Assembly (NCBI RefSeq): GCF_949987515.2
Contig: NC_082689.1
Location: forward strand, 62,081,246 to 62,145,245
Source of the DNA: Delphinus delphis
Taxonomy: Eukaryota; Chordata; Mammalia; Artiodactyla; Delphinidae
DNA: 64,000 nucleotides
Reading direction: 5' to 3'
Positions 24,801 through 39,800 of this stretch are shown here, piece by piece. Numbering within the stretch: position 1 is the stretch's first letter; each line of letters starts with the position of its first letter. Under the pieces are notes generated by a model. That model was not told the origin of the DNA, did not search any database, and was given only the letters and a program-made list of their open reading frames with translations. The translations under genes and the position numbers were made by a program.

Positions 24801-27800
24801 GAAACACCTATTGAATGAGGTATATGCTCCTACAGAATGAGGTATACGACCTAAAAAAGCAACTAGTACATAAGGGTGATTGACTGTTCTCTTACAGATG
24901 GAGTGCACAGGTTTGGGAACCAGAGGGTGGCATCTCTCATAATTAGACCTAAAAATTCGGTCTTTAATTTCTGTTTCCCTGCTATTCTGGATTCTTCTGT
25001 GGTTTCAGTACTATTGTAAGGAGGCTGTGTGCGATCTGCCAACAAGGAACATAATAATAGTTCCACCGAATTAAAAACTAAATGTCATCTGACCACTCTA
25101 GCTTCCCTAATACCACTCGGAAAAGAAAGGGAATGGCTTACAGTATTGTCTGGAGGGAGTGACCTCATCAAATAAAATAGAAATGCCTCCTGTATCAGTA
25201 TGTTTGAAACTCAGAGATACACCCCACCCCCACCCCTAGCGCGTTCAGGCTTGAAAGGTAAACATTTCACACAAAACTAGTACAGTCTTATATAAGCATG
25301 ACAGGACAAATCACTGAGCTCAGACCTCTCAGAATAAAGTTTGGATCACATCTTTGTTCAAATAAATCCAACCAGTTGAGGTGCTGGTCAAAGAAGGTGA
25401 AAGAAGAAAGTCATATATTTGACTGTATATTAGCTACAGTTTTATGACTAATTTAAAATTTTCTTGCTTGTTGTGGCATATATTTTTGCAATATTTTTCA
25501 TTCTCTTTTCCTTTCTCCTACTACTGAATTCAGGGTGAGTAGGTGCTAATTAAAAATTTCCAGGCCGTTGGGGTGTAAGAACAATAAATCACAGAAGGAA
25601 TGGACATCTCCCAGAGCCTCTGGATTCAGGGAAGCTTGATGATATAACTACAGGATGTGACTTCAGGTTAGGTATTTGGGAAATGGTGGCTGCATCTGTG
25701 GTTGTAAAGGGAACAGTTACATCATTTTAAACAGGGGAAGAAATGAAACTCTGTGAATGAGAAGAAGGATGTCTATGTGCTGGGGAGGTAAGATGTGAAG
25801 GTAGCGGGCCACCAGTGTTCGTTTTTTCCAATTTGTCTGGCAACCTCATCTGCCTTCCTACATTGACAGCATTATGACTTATTTTGGAGAATAACCTCTT
25901 TTCCTGCTCCATACAGATCTGATGGGGTTGCCCCATCACAAGATCCTGCCCCATCACAGGGGTATACATATGATGCAAATTAGGCCAGTCAGATTCTCTC
26001 TCCCAGGAATCTGAATTTGGAGCATATATATAGGGAAGGAAAGTAGCTGAGATGGAGTCATCTAGCAGTAGCGCTTCAGAGAAAACAGACCAGAGGTTTG
26101 CAACCAAACTGTTTGCAATCAAAGAATCTTAGCTGTTACAAGAAAGGAGAAGCAGTAATTCAGACTATCTTTCAAGGGAAGCTGTTGCACTATTCAGCTC
26201 CAATCACTGTTTATATTTATCTAAGTCTCTCTGTTCAAATTTAAAGTTGCTGGTTAAAAAGAAATCTGGTTGACAAATGGACAGAGTTGAGGTTAGAGAC
26301 AGAACAGAGTGAAGGGACAAGTGTAGGGATGCAGGTCAGATAGGGGTGAATTCAAATAACATAAAAATTCTGCATAAGCATAAATAAATAAATATCTACT
26401 GTTCTGACTCTAAAACAAATAGTTATCACTCAATTTTACAAAAAGATGAAATATATTTAAATGGTAAATTTTTATTTTCTATCAATATTCACAACAATAA
26501 TCATTCATCTAAAAAGGTAGGCTTATTCTTATACTATCAAGTGATTTCGTTTTTATCTATTGCTTATCCCATGGCACATATGAAGACAAAATAATTTTAA
26601 GTATGCTCATCACTTTTTCTTCTGTCCTGGTTCTACAATAATACCCAACTCTTACTCCAAGACATTCCTCACAGGTTTTCAGACATCAAAATATAACTTC
26701 AGATTATAGCTATAATTGTGAATAAAGCAATTACTAGATAGGAAAATATTTTTATACATAGTACACAAGGTTCAATTAACTTCTTCAATTTTCCTTTCCT
26801 TTTAAAAAAAGTATAAAATGAGATAATATCTCTTTAAGGATTTCAATTGAAAATGAACAAAAGCAGAGACATTTATTATTTATGCTTACCTTGCCTTTGT
26901 TATTCACTTCAATGTTTTAAGAATTAAGTCTAGTGACACCCTCCATCTGAAATACTAATTTTTCTATTGTTCCTTTGACATTAAATTAAAATTCTCGTTT
27001 TTCCTGAAATCGGTTCCCCTTTCATCAGTTCTATTTCTCCCAATGACATTAATCCACCATTTAATTGTTTCACAAATATTTATTAGGTGACTAGTCTATA
27101 TTAGGCACTTTCCAGGAACTAGGGATTCAAGAATAAACAAGAAACAATTTTTGCCTTGTGGAGTCCCCATTCAGACACATTAAACAAACAAAAGTGATAA
27201 ACATGGCAACTATTAGAAACAGTGGCAAAAGTACTATCATACATAATAGAGGGAGATGGACTCTCAGATAAAGCTTTATAGAAGAGGTAACATTTATCTT
27301 AGCAAAGCCTTCACGGGTGATTAACAGGAAAACAGTAGGAAGATTGCTTTAAATAAAAGTAACAGCAATAAGCAATAGCACAGATGTTTTAAAAATGCAT
27401 AGCATACTTAAGAAATATTCTTTCGTGGTTTAAGCAAGGTGGTGGCTGGGAAGTGGTATGAAATGAAGTTAGAAAGGCAAGCAAGATGGTGAATGCCATG
27501 TAAAGATTCCTGTCTTTCTCCATAGCCAATGGGACATCCATCATCAGTGGTTTTTAAGCAGGAGCAGGTTCCTATCGGAACTATGTATACTAGTTACTAC
27601 TCTTCTGATGACTTGAGTTCAAGATTTTAAAGTCATGTACACTTGGTCACCAAGGACTATATATTTTTCTCAAATGTGTCTTGCATTGGTTACATTCTGT
27701 CTAATTTCTGCTGGCTAACAAAACAATAATCCAGATTTTCTTCACCACTAAATAATCTCTGGTTTCCCTTTCTCCATAACATCAATTTTACTTACTAAAA

Positions 27801-30800
27801 AAGCCACAAAAATTACCTCCCTAAAAACACTACTTTCATCATATTATTCCATTTCTCAAAAAACTGTAATTCTATATAGAAGAAAGTCTGAGCACCAAAC
27901 CATGGCACTAAGAGCCACCCATCACTGCCTGCACTCCACCTTTCCAATTCCCTCATCCCCAACACAACACCTTTACCCATCGAGCTGGCAGCATAGAGTC
28001 AGCAAATTTTATAGTTAAAGACATGATGTTTTAGATGTGCAAGTCCAAATCTTTAATTTTTATGTGACAGTCCTCTTTCCAATAAGCTTACAAGTTCCTT
28101 GTCTGTCTTAAAATTCCTTTGTACCTTCCAAAATTCCTTTGTACCTTCCAAATAGTGCTATGACTATTTAAGGTAGTCAATAAAAACCCGATGACCTAAA
28201 ACAAACTAAAAGTAACATACTATACCTTAGTTTTGTTAACTGAAACATTTCTGCTTTTACACTCATAAATAAATATAAGTAAACCATTTTTTCAAAATAA
28301 TTAGTTTAATAAATACTGCCAAGACTAGATTACCTGAAATGTTAAATTCTTCATTATTCTCTTACCTATTAGCATGTCACTACTATAGCAAGTGAGTATT
28401 ACTCTTTTTACATACCTTTCCTTGTTCAGCATGTCTTTCAGTAAATGAATTTATCTCAAAACACCACTGAGATATAATATCAAATGCTGGAACTGGCCAA
28501 TCCAGACAGGAGGCACTGATGAATGGATGTTCTGTTTGGTAAAATGTTGGCAGAAGTCCCAGGCAGCTGGAAAGAACTGAAAACTCTTCTTCTTCCTTTT
28601 AGATATGAAATAGAAAATTCTCAAGACATTTCATCATGAACATTTCCCATTATAGATATTTAAAGTGTCATTCTCATCAATTACTTCTGGATAGTAAGAA
28701 AACGTTCTTAACTGAGTCAACTAAATAAAGTGAAGGGAGTAAGAGGAGCAAAGAAGAGAGAAAAGGTTCTGAGCTGTTATATCCTATATTCCCAGAATGT
28801 TTCTCTTTGAAATTTAACTTCCAAGTGCCATAGCATCTGCTTCATTTATACATTTATTTTAAAAATAGTGTTTTCACATATCTGATGAATATAGCCTATA
28901 GCACCTAGCTACTCTATGAAAGCAAATGTTAATTTGGGGCAAAGGGAAAGTGACTTTTGGTTAAAAAGACATAGACTGTCAGTGTGGATAAAGAAGAACA
29001 ATAGCGAAAACATGGAATTCACGACAGACAGTGCTAAATCATTTGCCTAGACCCTGAATGGGTGTGAAACAAAGTCAGTTTTAAAAAGAAGGTGGAGTCT
29101 GTAAAAACTTGAGAGCTCTAACTGCCAGGTAATCTGAAGCTCTACTCAGTAATAACAGAACCAGTGGAATCAATGATCCAAGGACTCACATCTTGAAAGT
29201 TGATTTTTAAAGGAGTTTGTTAGTCTTGTAAACACCAAAATATACCCCCCACCCCACTTTATTTAACTGAAAATCCATTTAGGAGGCAAGTTAGTCTACT
29301 TTCCCCTGTCCACTGGATCAATTAATTCCTAACATCCTTCAAATTCCAGCTCCTCAGGGAAGCCTTTCCTGACCCCACTTAATGACACCTTAGACTACCT
29401 AGTTCCACGGAGATAAAATTAGTACCTCTATACTGTGTAAACACTTCAGTTCTTACATTTATACTTTCTACTTTAAAAATAAATTAGCCTGTCCTCTAAG
29501 ACTGTGGGAGTAGTCCCTGGGAGTAGGGGCTCTGTCCTCCCGGTGCTTGGCACATAGCAGACATTCAACAAACATCTGTTTGCAAAACAACTAATTGTGT
29601 GGATTAAGTACAAAATTCTGAAATATGCTATAAAGAAGAAATAAAGGGGAACTCCCTGACGGTCCAGAGGTTAGGTCTCTGGCGCTTTCACTGCTGAGAC
29701 CCAGGTTCAATCCCTGGTTGGGGTACTAAGATCCCACAAGCTGTGCAGCACAGCCAAAATAAAAAAAGAAATAAAGATGAAAAAGCAAAATGATATGCAG
29801 GCTGAAAAAGATGCTGATTTTTTAAATCACTAGAAATGAGGCCACAAATCCCCCATTTGTATAGATACATTAATAAGGCATGTTAAAAACTAACTTTACT
29901 GAGGTATAACTTACATACCATAAAATTCACCCACTTTAAGTCTGATGAATTTTGGAAAATGTATACTCATGCAACCACTGCTACAATAAAGTTTTAGAAC
30001 AATTCCATCCCCTGAAAAAGTTCCTTGGTGCTCTTCTGCAATCAATTCCAGCCCCTGCTCCTGGCCCCAAACAACCACTTATCTGCTTTCTGCCAACTAT
30101 AATCTGCCATTACAGTTTGGGGATTTTTAAAAATTCCATATAAATGGAATCATACAGTATGTAGTCTTTTGTACCTGGCCTCTTTCACTTAGCGCAGTAT
30201 TTTTAGATTCATTCGTGTTATTGCGTGTATCAGCAGTCCATTCCTTTTTAATGCTGAGTAGTATTCCACTGAATGAATACACCACATTTTGTTCATGCAT
30301 TTGCTTGTTGATGGAATTCTGGGTTGTTGCCAGTTTTTAACTACTACAAATTAGTCTGCTATGAACATTCATATAAAAGTCTTTATGTGGACATAAGTTT
30401 TCATTTATTTTGGTAGACACCTATTTATTTGGGGGTTGTACTGTAAGTATGCTTAACTTTTTAAAGAAGCTGTCAAACTTCTTCCAAATTTGACTATACC
30501 ATTTTGCATTCCCACCAGCAAATGACTGAAGAGTGTCAGGTACTCCAGATCCTCACCAACACTTGTAACATTAATTTCTACTCTAAACAATGATGATGTT
30601 GAACAGCTTTTCATGTACTGTTGGTCATTCATATACATTCTGATGAGAAGTGTGCCCTATTCAAATTTTTTGCTCACTTTGTATCTTTTGCTTTTTTATT
30701 ATTGAGTTCCTGATATATTCTGGATACAATAATTTCTCAATATATTTTTTGAGACATAATTTGTATACCATAAAATTCATCCTTTTAAAATGAACAATTT

Positions 30801-33800
30801 AGTGAGTTTTAGTATATTCACAAAATTGTGCAACCATCACCCACTATCTAATTCCAGAATATTTCCATCACCCTATTTTCTTAATTTCATTTACAAATTG
30901 CTCATTGCTAATGCACAGAAACACAACTGACTTTTTTTGTACATTTATCATGTATCCTACAACCTTGCTAAACTCGTTTATTAGCTCTAATAGCTTTTGA
31001 GAGATTCCTTACAATTTTCCACAAACAAGATCATCTAATTTGCAAACAGAGATTGTTTTCCCTCTTCCTTTCCAATCTGGATGCCTTTTATTTCTTTTTC
31101 TTGCCTAATTGCTCTTTCTAGAACCTTCAATATAGTGCTTAAAAGACAGGAAGAGGGCAGACATCCTTGCCTTATTTCTTATCTTTGTGGGCAAGCTTTC
31201 TATCTTTCACTTTTAAATATGATATTAGCTATGGGTTTCTCATAGGTGCCCTTTATCAGACTTTCCCTTCTATTCCTTTTTTTGGTGGTTTTTTTTTTTT
31301 TTTTTTTTTACCATGAAAGGGTGTTAGATTTTGTCAAATGGCTACTGAGATGATCATATGCTTTTAAAAAATGTATTCTATTAATATGGTGAATTAAGTT
31401 TATCGATCTTTTATTGTTGTTGAGCCAATGTGCATTCCTAGGATAAACCCATTTGGTCATGGTGTATTATCCTTTTTACTGGTAATATTTTATTAAGGCT
31501 TTTGCTTCTATGTTCATGAGAGATATGGGTTTCTAGTTTTCTTTTCTCATGATGCCTGGACTGGGTATTAGTAAAACTGGCCTCATAAAATGAGTATGCA
31601 GTGTCTCTTCTTCCTCTGTTTGCCAAGAGTTTATATAATATTGATAAAATTTCTTCCTTAAATTTTTCATAGAATTCATCATGATGTTATCTTTGTTGTT
31701 ATAAAGTTGTTGATCTCATTTTTTGGCAGGATAATAATTGTAGAAGTTTAATAACTAAATCAATTTCCTTACTCAATATAGATCTATTCAAAATTTTCTA
31801 TTTCTTCTTGAGTCAGTTTTAGTAATTTGTATCTTTCAAAGAATTTGTTCATTTTATAGATGTTATCAAATTTGTTTGCAAATGTTATTCATAATATTCT
31901 CTTATGGTTCTGTAGGAACGTTTCCTCCTTCATTCCTGATATTGGTAATTTGTATCTTCTCTCTCTCTCTCTTTTTTTTTTTTCCATAGCAATCTAGTGA
32001 GGAGTCTAGTTCCTGGTTAAAAACCTATGTGTGCTTCCCTGGTGGTGCAGTGGTTGAGAGTCCGCCTGCCGATGCAGGGGACACGGGTTCGTGCCCCGGT
32101 CCGGGAAGATCCCACACGCCGCGGAGCGGCTGGGCCCGTGAGCCATGGCCGCTGAGCCTGAGCGTCCGGAGCTTGTGCTCTGCAACGGGAGAGGCCACAA
32201 CAGTGAGAGACCCGCGTACCACACACAAAAAAAGACAACAAAAAACCTATATGTGTTTTTTCAGGTCTAACCACAGATAATCACAAAGGTTTTACTTTGC
32301 AGGTCTCATGGTGAAAACTGTCCTCCCTCCACCAGACTTGGCACACAGTCAGTGCACTGCAGTCTCTGAAGGGATCTGCAATCATGGTCTCAGGCCCCCT
32401 GGCCAGTCATGCTCTTTCACACATTTACATTCCCAGGCCTGGCGCCTTTATTCCTAGGCCCCTCTATCTGAGGCCTTGGGCAGGGGTCACTTTGACACTT
32501 CTGCCAAGGCCAGCTTATTAAGGGAAAAAGCTGAAACCTTTAAGAAACTTTTCCCCACTCTGACTCAGTACCCAGGACTTTTCCACTCCTATCCCTACCC
32601 CTTCACCCTCCTCTCCACCTCAGAGTTCACAACACTGCAAAAAACTTCTGTTTGCGGCTCCCTTAACAGATTCCCACATCTGTGCTGATCCACCTGATCC
32701 TTAACCGGTACATCATTTCATTCTATGAACGTGATGGAACGGGGAATCAGCATTTTCTCTGATTTTAGCCTCTTGATTATACTATCACAGTAAGTGGTTA
32801 AAGGTTTAACTCTTTCATTTGTGGCTTCCTGCTTTAATCAGCCACTCCAGTACCTAGCAGCTCAGTTCTCTCTCTCCCAGCTCAGCTGAGCTCCTGACAT
32901 TTAGGTGTATCCATTTTATTGATCTTTGCAAAGAACCAGATTTTGAACTAATTGATTTTCTCTACTGTTTCTCCATTACTATCCATTGACTTCTGCTCTG
33001 ATTTTTGTAATTTCCTTTCTTTTACTTGTTTTGGGTTTAATTTACTCTTTATTCTAGTTTCATAAAGTAACAATTTAGATAAATGATTTTAGACCTGGGC
33101 TTCCCTGGTGGCGCAGTGGTTGAGAGTCCGCCTGCCGATGCAGGGGACACAGGTTCGTGCCCGGGTCCGGGAAGATCCCGCGTGCCGTGAAGCGGCTGGG
33201 CCCGTGAGCCATGGCCGCTGAGCCTGCGCGTCCGGAGCCTATGCTCCGCAACGGGAGAGGCCACAACAGTGAGAGGCCCACGTACCGCAAAAAAAAAAAA
33301 AAAATGATTTTAGACCTTTCCTCTGTTTAAATATAAGCATTTGAAGCTGTATGTACCTCTCCAAGAACTATTTTAGGGGCATTTCACAATTTTGCTATGC
33401 TGTGTTTTCATTTTCACTCAGTTTACGTGTTTTCTGATTTCTACGTGATTTCTGCTTTGATACATAAGCTATTTAGAAGTGTGCTGCTTAATTCTCACAC
33501 ATTTGGGGATTTATATATTTCTTTCCTTTACTGACTTCTAATTTAATTCTGTGTGGTAAGAAAATATGTTTTGTGATTTCAATTCTTTTAAATTTATTGC
33601 TACTTGCTTTATGGTTTGGCATATGGTACACTCTGGTGAATGGGCCATGTGCACTTGTAAAAAATATGCATTCTGATATTGTTTGGTGGAGTATTCTATA
33701 GATGTCAATTATATCAAGCTGACTGATAGTATGGTTCAGGTCTCATTTATCCCTGTTGATTTTCTATCTACTTGTTATTGATTACTAAGAAAAAACACTG

Positions 33801-36800
33801 AAGTTTCCAGGTATAATTGTGGATTGTCTATTTCTTCTTTCAATTCTGTCAATTTCTGCTTTATGTAATTTGGGGTTTTGTTGTTTTGTGCATATATATT
33901 TACAGCTGTTATATGTTCCTGCTCTATTGAGAGAGGGCATTTATGTTCTAAGGTAAGGCACAAAAACAACTTGAGACAATGGAAACTACTAATGGTAGGA
34001 AAATAGCAATACTTTTTCATCTTCTTTATGACAGAATATCCAACAATGGATAAAAATGAACAAAGATCTACATAAATGTATCTTTCCCCCTGGGATTCAC
34101 AGACTACTTCAGGATTACTTGACCTCTCATGAAGCAGCTGTTGAATCCAAAAGTGGGTCACTAAAATGAAAGAAACCTGAGGAAAAATTTATAAAAGATG
34201 AAAAAAATGAAAGAAAAGTTTCTCATTCCTCCCTATCATTTGACTTGGACAAAACAGATGAGAGTGGCAGATTATTCTACACAAAGAAAAAATCATGAGA
34301 TACTTTTTTAAAGATCAGATACTAAATGATTTTCCCAGTCATTTTCATTTCCTAATTATTTTCAAAAGCAGCATGTAACAAGTAGGTCATAGTAAAGAAA
34401 ACTAAATGGCTCTGCATATGGAAAATGCTCAATCTTAGGAAAAATATAAATTGAAACAACCTTAAAAAAAAAAAATCTACATTGAGCTATTTTACCTAGA
34501 CCAAAGATCTAGAGGCAAAGATTAAATAGTATGATAACACACTAAGTAGACACAAGTACAGGGAAATTTTCACACATCACTGGTGTTAACATAATTGGTA
34601 CAACTTCAATGAAAGGCACTCTGGCAATAACCATCAAAACTACAAAAGTATGCAAATGCTGAAACAGCAAATCACTTCTAAGGATTTTTGTGTGTGTGTG
34701 CATAAATTTTTTTTTTTTTTGGAGTATAATTGCTTTACAAAGTTGTGGTAGTTTCTGCTGTACAACGATGTGAATCAGCGCTATATGTATACATACATCC
34801 CCTCCCTCTTGGACTTCTCTCCCATCGCCACCCCATCCCACCCCTCTAGGTCATCACAGAGCACTGAGCCGAGCTCCCCGTGCTATACAGCAGCTTCCCA
34901 ATGTGGTACATATATACAATGGAATATTACTCAGCTACTTCTAAGAATTTATCCTACAAATACAATCAAAAACATGCAAAATAACTTGTGCATACTATCA
35001 TTCATTGCAGTATCATTTGTAAATAGCAAAGGACTAGAAATAACCCAAATGTTTATTAATAGGGGACTAATTAAATACATCCTGGTATATCATACATGAA
35101 ATATTCTGAAACTGTAAGACAAAATGAGGAAGGTCTTCATGTATTGAATATGAAATGATCTCCAAGATACACTCTTAAGGGAAAAAAAAATGCAAGCTGA
35201 AGAACAATGTATAAAAAGAGGACTAAAAGAAAAAAAAAATACACCCTCCCCACACACACATATTTCTTGTATATGCATAAAATGTCTCTGGAATAATACA
35301 GAGGAAACTGATAGCAACTGGGCAGCAATCAAGTGGATAGTGAAAGGGGTAAACAGAGATTTTTTTCCATAGAATATCTTCTTGTACCTTCTGAATTTTA
35401 AAATATGTGAATACATTACCTGTTCAAAAAATACTTTTTTTTCTATAAATTCTTGCAGTGGTATATTTACACTATTTAAAATCTAGAAGTATAAAAAGAT
35501 ACTGTTTTTAAAAAAGTCTCTCCACCATTCTTTTTTCCCTTCTATCCTAATCTCAAACTCACTAACCCAACTCCTCGGTAAGAACTGACCATAATTCTTA
35601 ACGTATTTTTCCAGAGTATCATACATACACACACACAAGCAAATATGAGTACCATTATTTTTCCTCTATTTTCATTTAATATAAGCACATCTTGCCTTGG
35701 GATACTTAATATATTTTTGAGATTTTTCCACATTAGCACATAGAAAACTTTCTATTCTTTTTTCTTCTGCAGAGTATGCCATTGTATGAATAAACCACAA
35801 TTTATTTAACCAGTTTCTCACTGATGGACACTTGAGATGTTTTCAATTTTGTCTGCTATTCTTGTATGTCTATTCGACTATCAACAAATCAATCACTATA
35901 TTATTATACTTTAAGAAATGTCTATAGAGTATTCATATTGAGATCAAAGAGAGTATAATATGCAATAAGATAGTGGCTTTTACAGACTTAAAACTAGAAG
36001 AAAATAACATGTTCGCCTCAAAAACTGATTTGTGTACTAAGCAGCAGCATAGCTCAGATGTTAATAGTACAGATTTGGCATCTGGACTAAATGTGCTTGA
36101 ATTCTGGCAGCTTTACTTACTAGCTGTGAATCTTGAGCAAGTCATTCATCTTTCTGTGCCTGTTTTCTTGTCTGTAAAGTGAAGATTATAACAGCTACCT
36201 CACAGTTTTGTGAAGCTTAAATGAATTTAAATGCAAAGCACTTAAAACAATGCTTAGCATGTAGTCAGTGTACAATAAATGCTAGCTATCATTGTTACTC
36301 GAAGAGAAACTACTTTTGACAGATAGAAGAAAGACAAAAGAATTAAAGGAGATATATTAGAGCAGTGGTTTTTCAACTTTGGAGGGTGGGTGGATAATCC
36401 ACCTATAATAAACTGATAACTATTTTCTTCCAAGAAAAATACACATACACAAACAGTTTACAAACAATGCTATGGAATTCAAAAACTATCTCCAGTCCCT
36501 CTGTTAATAATTCCAGAATTAGAGTATAAATAAGAGAAGATGCAATTAAGTTGCAGCAAAGATAAAGAGAACCACATGAGTTACTAAAATCAGCCCCAAT
36601 ATGGTACTAGAAATAGTGTTAGACTAAGATATTTAACTAAATAAGGAAAGTCTAATAGATTTGTGTGGAGAGCAGGCTTCTGTGTCAGAACATGTACCAG
36701 GTACCATTCTTGATGGTACAAACAAAATGTTTGTTTAAAAAGTGTATTATTGGGCTTCCCTGGTGGCGCAGTGGTTGAGAATCTGCCTGCTAATGCAGGG

Positions 36801-39800
36801 GACACGGGTTTGAGCCCTGGTCTGGGAGGATCCCACATGCCGCGGAGCAACTAGGCCCGTGAGCCACAACTACTGAGCCTGTGCATCTGGAGCCTGTGCT
36901 CCGCAACAAGAGAGGCCGCGATAGTGAGAAGCCCGCGCACCACGATGAGGAGTGGCCCCCACTTGCCACAACTAGAGAAAGCCCTCACACAGAAACGAAG
37001 ACCCAACACAGCAAAAATAAATAAATTAATTAATAAACTCCTACCCCCAACATCAAAAAAAAAAAAAAGTGTATTATTAAACTCAAGAGCGTCCTGGCTA
37101 TTAGAAATAATCACTGAATTCATTAGCAAGGTGGCTAAATATAGATTAACGTTCAAAAATTCCAACTGGATTTCTCCATTTTAGCAACATATTGGAAAAT
37201 ATAATTTTAAATGATTCCATTTACAATAAAACAAACAGACATACACAGGAAACTTTAAAAGCATTCTCTTTGGGGTAGGGCACAAAAAAGGATACTGCCT
37301 ATTACTTTCACTGCTCAAAATAGTACTGGACATGCATTAAGACAACAATAGAGAAATAAAGATTTGAAAGGAAGGGATGATACTGTCATTATTTTCAGAT
37401 GATATGATACACAGAATACCTAAAAGAATCAAGAGGCAAACTACTAGAATTAATAGAGTTCAGCAAGTGCCCAGTCACAAGAACATACAAAAATCAATAG
37501 TATTATTTTATACCAGCAAGGAGTAATCAGAGAATGTTACAGAAAACAAGATATCATTTAAATAGAAACTAAAACCATAAAGCCTCTAGATTAGCTTTAT
37601 AAAAAATACCAGACTTTAAGATGACAATTTTAAAATTCTATGAAAATATTAAAAGAAGACCTGAATAAATGGACATAAAAACTATGTTCAATGCCTTAAA
37701 ACGATAATTCAAAGCGGTTCTCATCTAACAGATGTAGGAGTTTGGAAAGATAGTTACGAATTGATATAACATTTATATATAAGAATAAAGGTGCATATAT
37801 AGCTAACCAGCAAAAAATTTTAGAAAAAAGCATTTGGCAAAAAGATATTAGAAGGAAAAAAAAAAGTGAAACTCACCCTGCCAGATATAATGTCTATAAT
37901 AAAACCATTGTTAAGAGTGTGCTACTAGTATAGGAACAAATAGGTCAGTAGTATACAACAAAGAACCCAGAAATATAGAAACATGTTAGCATAAGAAATT
38001 AGTATGAAAAAGCCAGGTTATTTTATAAATAGATTATCTTGTAAATAGTCTTAGGAAAACTGCCTCATCATATGGAGAAAAAATTAGATCTTTACTTCAT
38101 ACCTTACTACAAAATAAACTTCAGATTAAATGAAAAATATAAATGTAAAGACAAAACTATAAAAATAAGAGAAGAAAATATAAAATAACTTTATAATCTC
38201 AGACTGGAGAAGGATTTTAAAAATAAGATTCCAAAAGCACAAGTCATAAATAAAAAAGTGATAGCTCTGACGACATTAAAATTAAATATTTCTGTTCCAC
38301 AAAGGGCAATACAAAGTCTGTTAAAAGATATCATCTGCAGGGCTTCCCTGGTGGCGCAGTGGTTGAGAGTCCGCCTGCCAATGCAGGGGACACGGGTTCA
38401 TGCCCTGGTCCGGGAAGATCCCACATGCCGCGGAGCGGCTGGGCCCGTGAGCCATGGCCACTGAGCCTGTGCATCCGGAGCCTGTGCTCCACAATGGGAG
38501 AGGCCACAGCAGTGAAAGGCCTGCATACCGCAAAAAAAAAAAAAAAAAAAAAAAAAAAAGATATCTGCAAATCTGACAAAGCAATAGCAAGATAGTGACA
38601 GAAACCCCAATTTTTTTAAATGCTCAAAGAATAGGAATAGGAAATATACAGAGGAAAATTTAAATGTCTAAAAAGTACATGGACTGATGATCAATTGCAT
38701 TTGTATTAGAGAAATGCAAAGTAAATTAACCATAAGCATATACTTTACCCCCATGTGACTGGCAAATATTAGAACACTGGATAATAAAAGTGCTAGCAAG
38801 TATAGGGTAGAAAACAAGAACCCTCACATAATGCAAATGGGAGTGTGAACCTTGAGCAGCCATGTTAGAAGGCAAGGAGGCAGAATGTATCCCATACATA
38901 CATAGGCAATCCCATAGCTAGCTAGGTATAGAATCCAGAGAAAGTTTAAAAGTATACAAAACATTAGGCTCATTGCAGCAGTTTATTTTTTTTCATGGTA
39001 GCAAAGATTTGAAGGCAGCCTGGATGTTCACCAATGAGGAGTAAGTAAAATGTGGAATACACATATATTGGAATACCACTATGAAGAAATAAGAAAGAAT
39101 TATCTCCAGCTACATGATTAGGTTTAAATGATATAATATTTAGCACGAAGAAAGTAAGAAAGATACAAGATTTATAGCACAATACCAGTTATACAAGTTA
39201 AACAAACACAAAATAACACTATATGCAGTTTATATTGACATACACATTACATCTGAGAAGTAAGGGATAAGATATCATGTGGGGAACAAAGGGAAAATAT
39301 TATTAGAGGCACTATACTTAGTACGCCAAAGCTGAGGAGTGTGATCAACTCAATTCCGTGCATATGCACCTCCATCTTTCCTCTCAAAATTGAAAAGATA
39401 ATTTCAGTTAAAGAAGTGAACAAGGGGAACAATATAAATACTATCAGATGAATGTGGTAAATTCTACCTCTAACTGACTTACTAGCTTAGATGTGTCTTC
39501 ATCCTTCAGTTTCCTCACTGTAAAGTGAAAACCTAGTTTATAAGCTAGTTAAGAAACAGCCAGCCATTATAAACTGCTTTGTAAATATCTTTGAACAAAT
39601 AAATGTTTAGTCCTTTCTCCCCCAAATGAAACAAAGGGCTATGAATGAATGATTCCTGAGTTAACTTCAAGAAATAAAGAAGAAAACATTAAGGGAAAAT
39701 TGCTGAGTGAGTAGATTTGCAATTAGAATCAAAGGGAGCAAAAGAATAAATTTTAATAAAAATTTTTTGGATAAAAGTATGAGATATGAATGGGTGAAAC

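Larger units (their letters stand above)
29885..33960 (-). mobile_element. Old L1 (L1M), antisense, 3' UTR to 5' ORF2, with SINE insertions
   Basis: Starts with an antisense L1 3' end (ACTGAGGTATAACTTACATA) and runs through antisense ORF2: TTGCCTAATTGCTCTTTC near 31100, then endonuclease sequence near 33780-33950. The minus strand there encodes the L1-like [10 protein letters not shown] and [10 protein letters not shown]. It has the same orientation as UBR3. It is disrupted by CHR SINEs (32032, 33097) and by 32280-32900, which I cannot assign. It is inactive. Confidence 0.8.

Noticed and set aside
33775..34161. 128-codon minus-strand frame as a UBR3 or novel exon
   Set aside because: Its second half is L1 endonuclease-like sequence, and neighbouring UBR3 exons join in phase without it.
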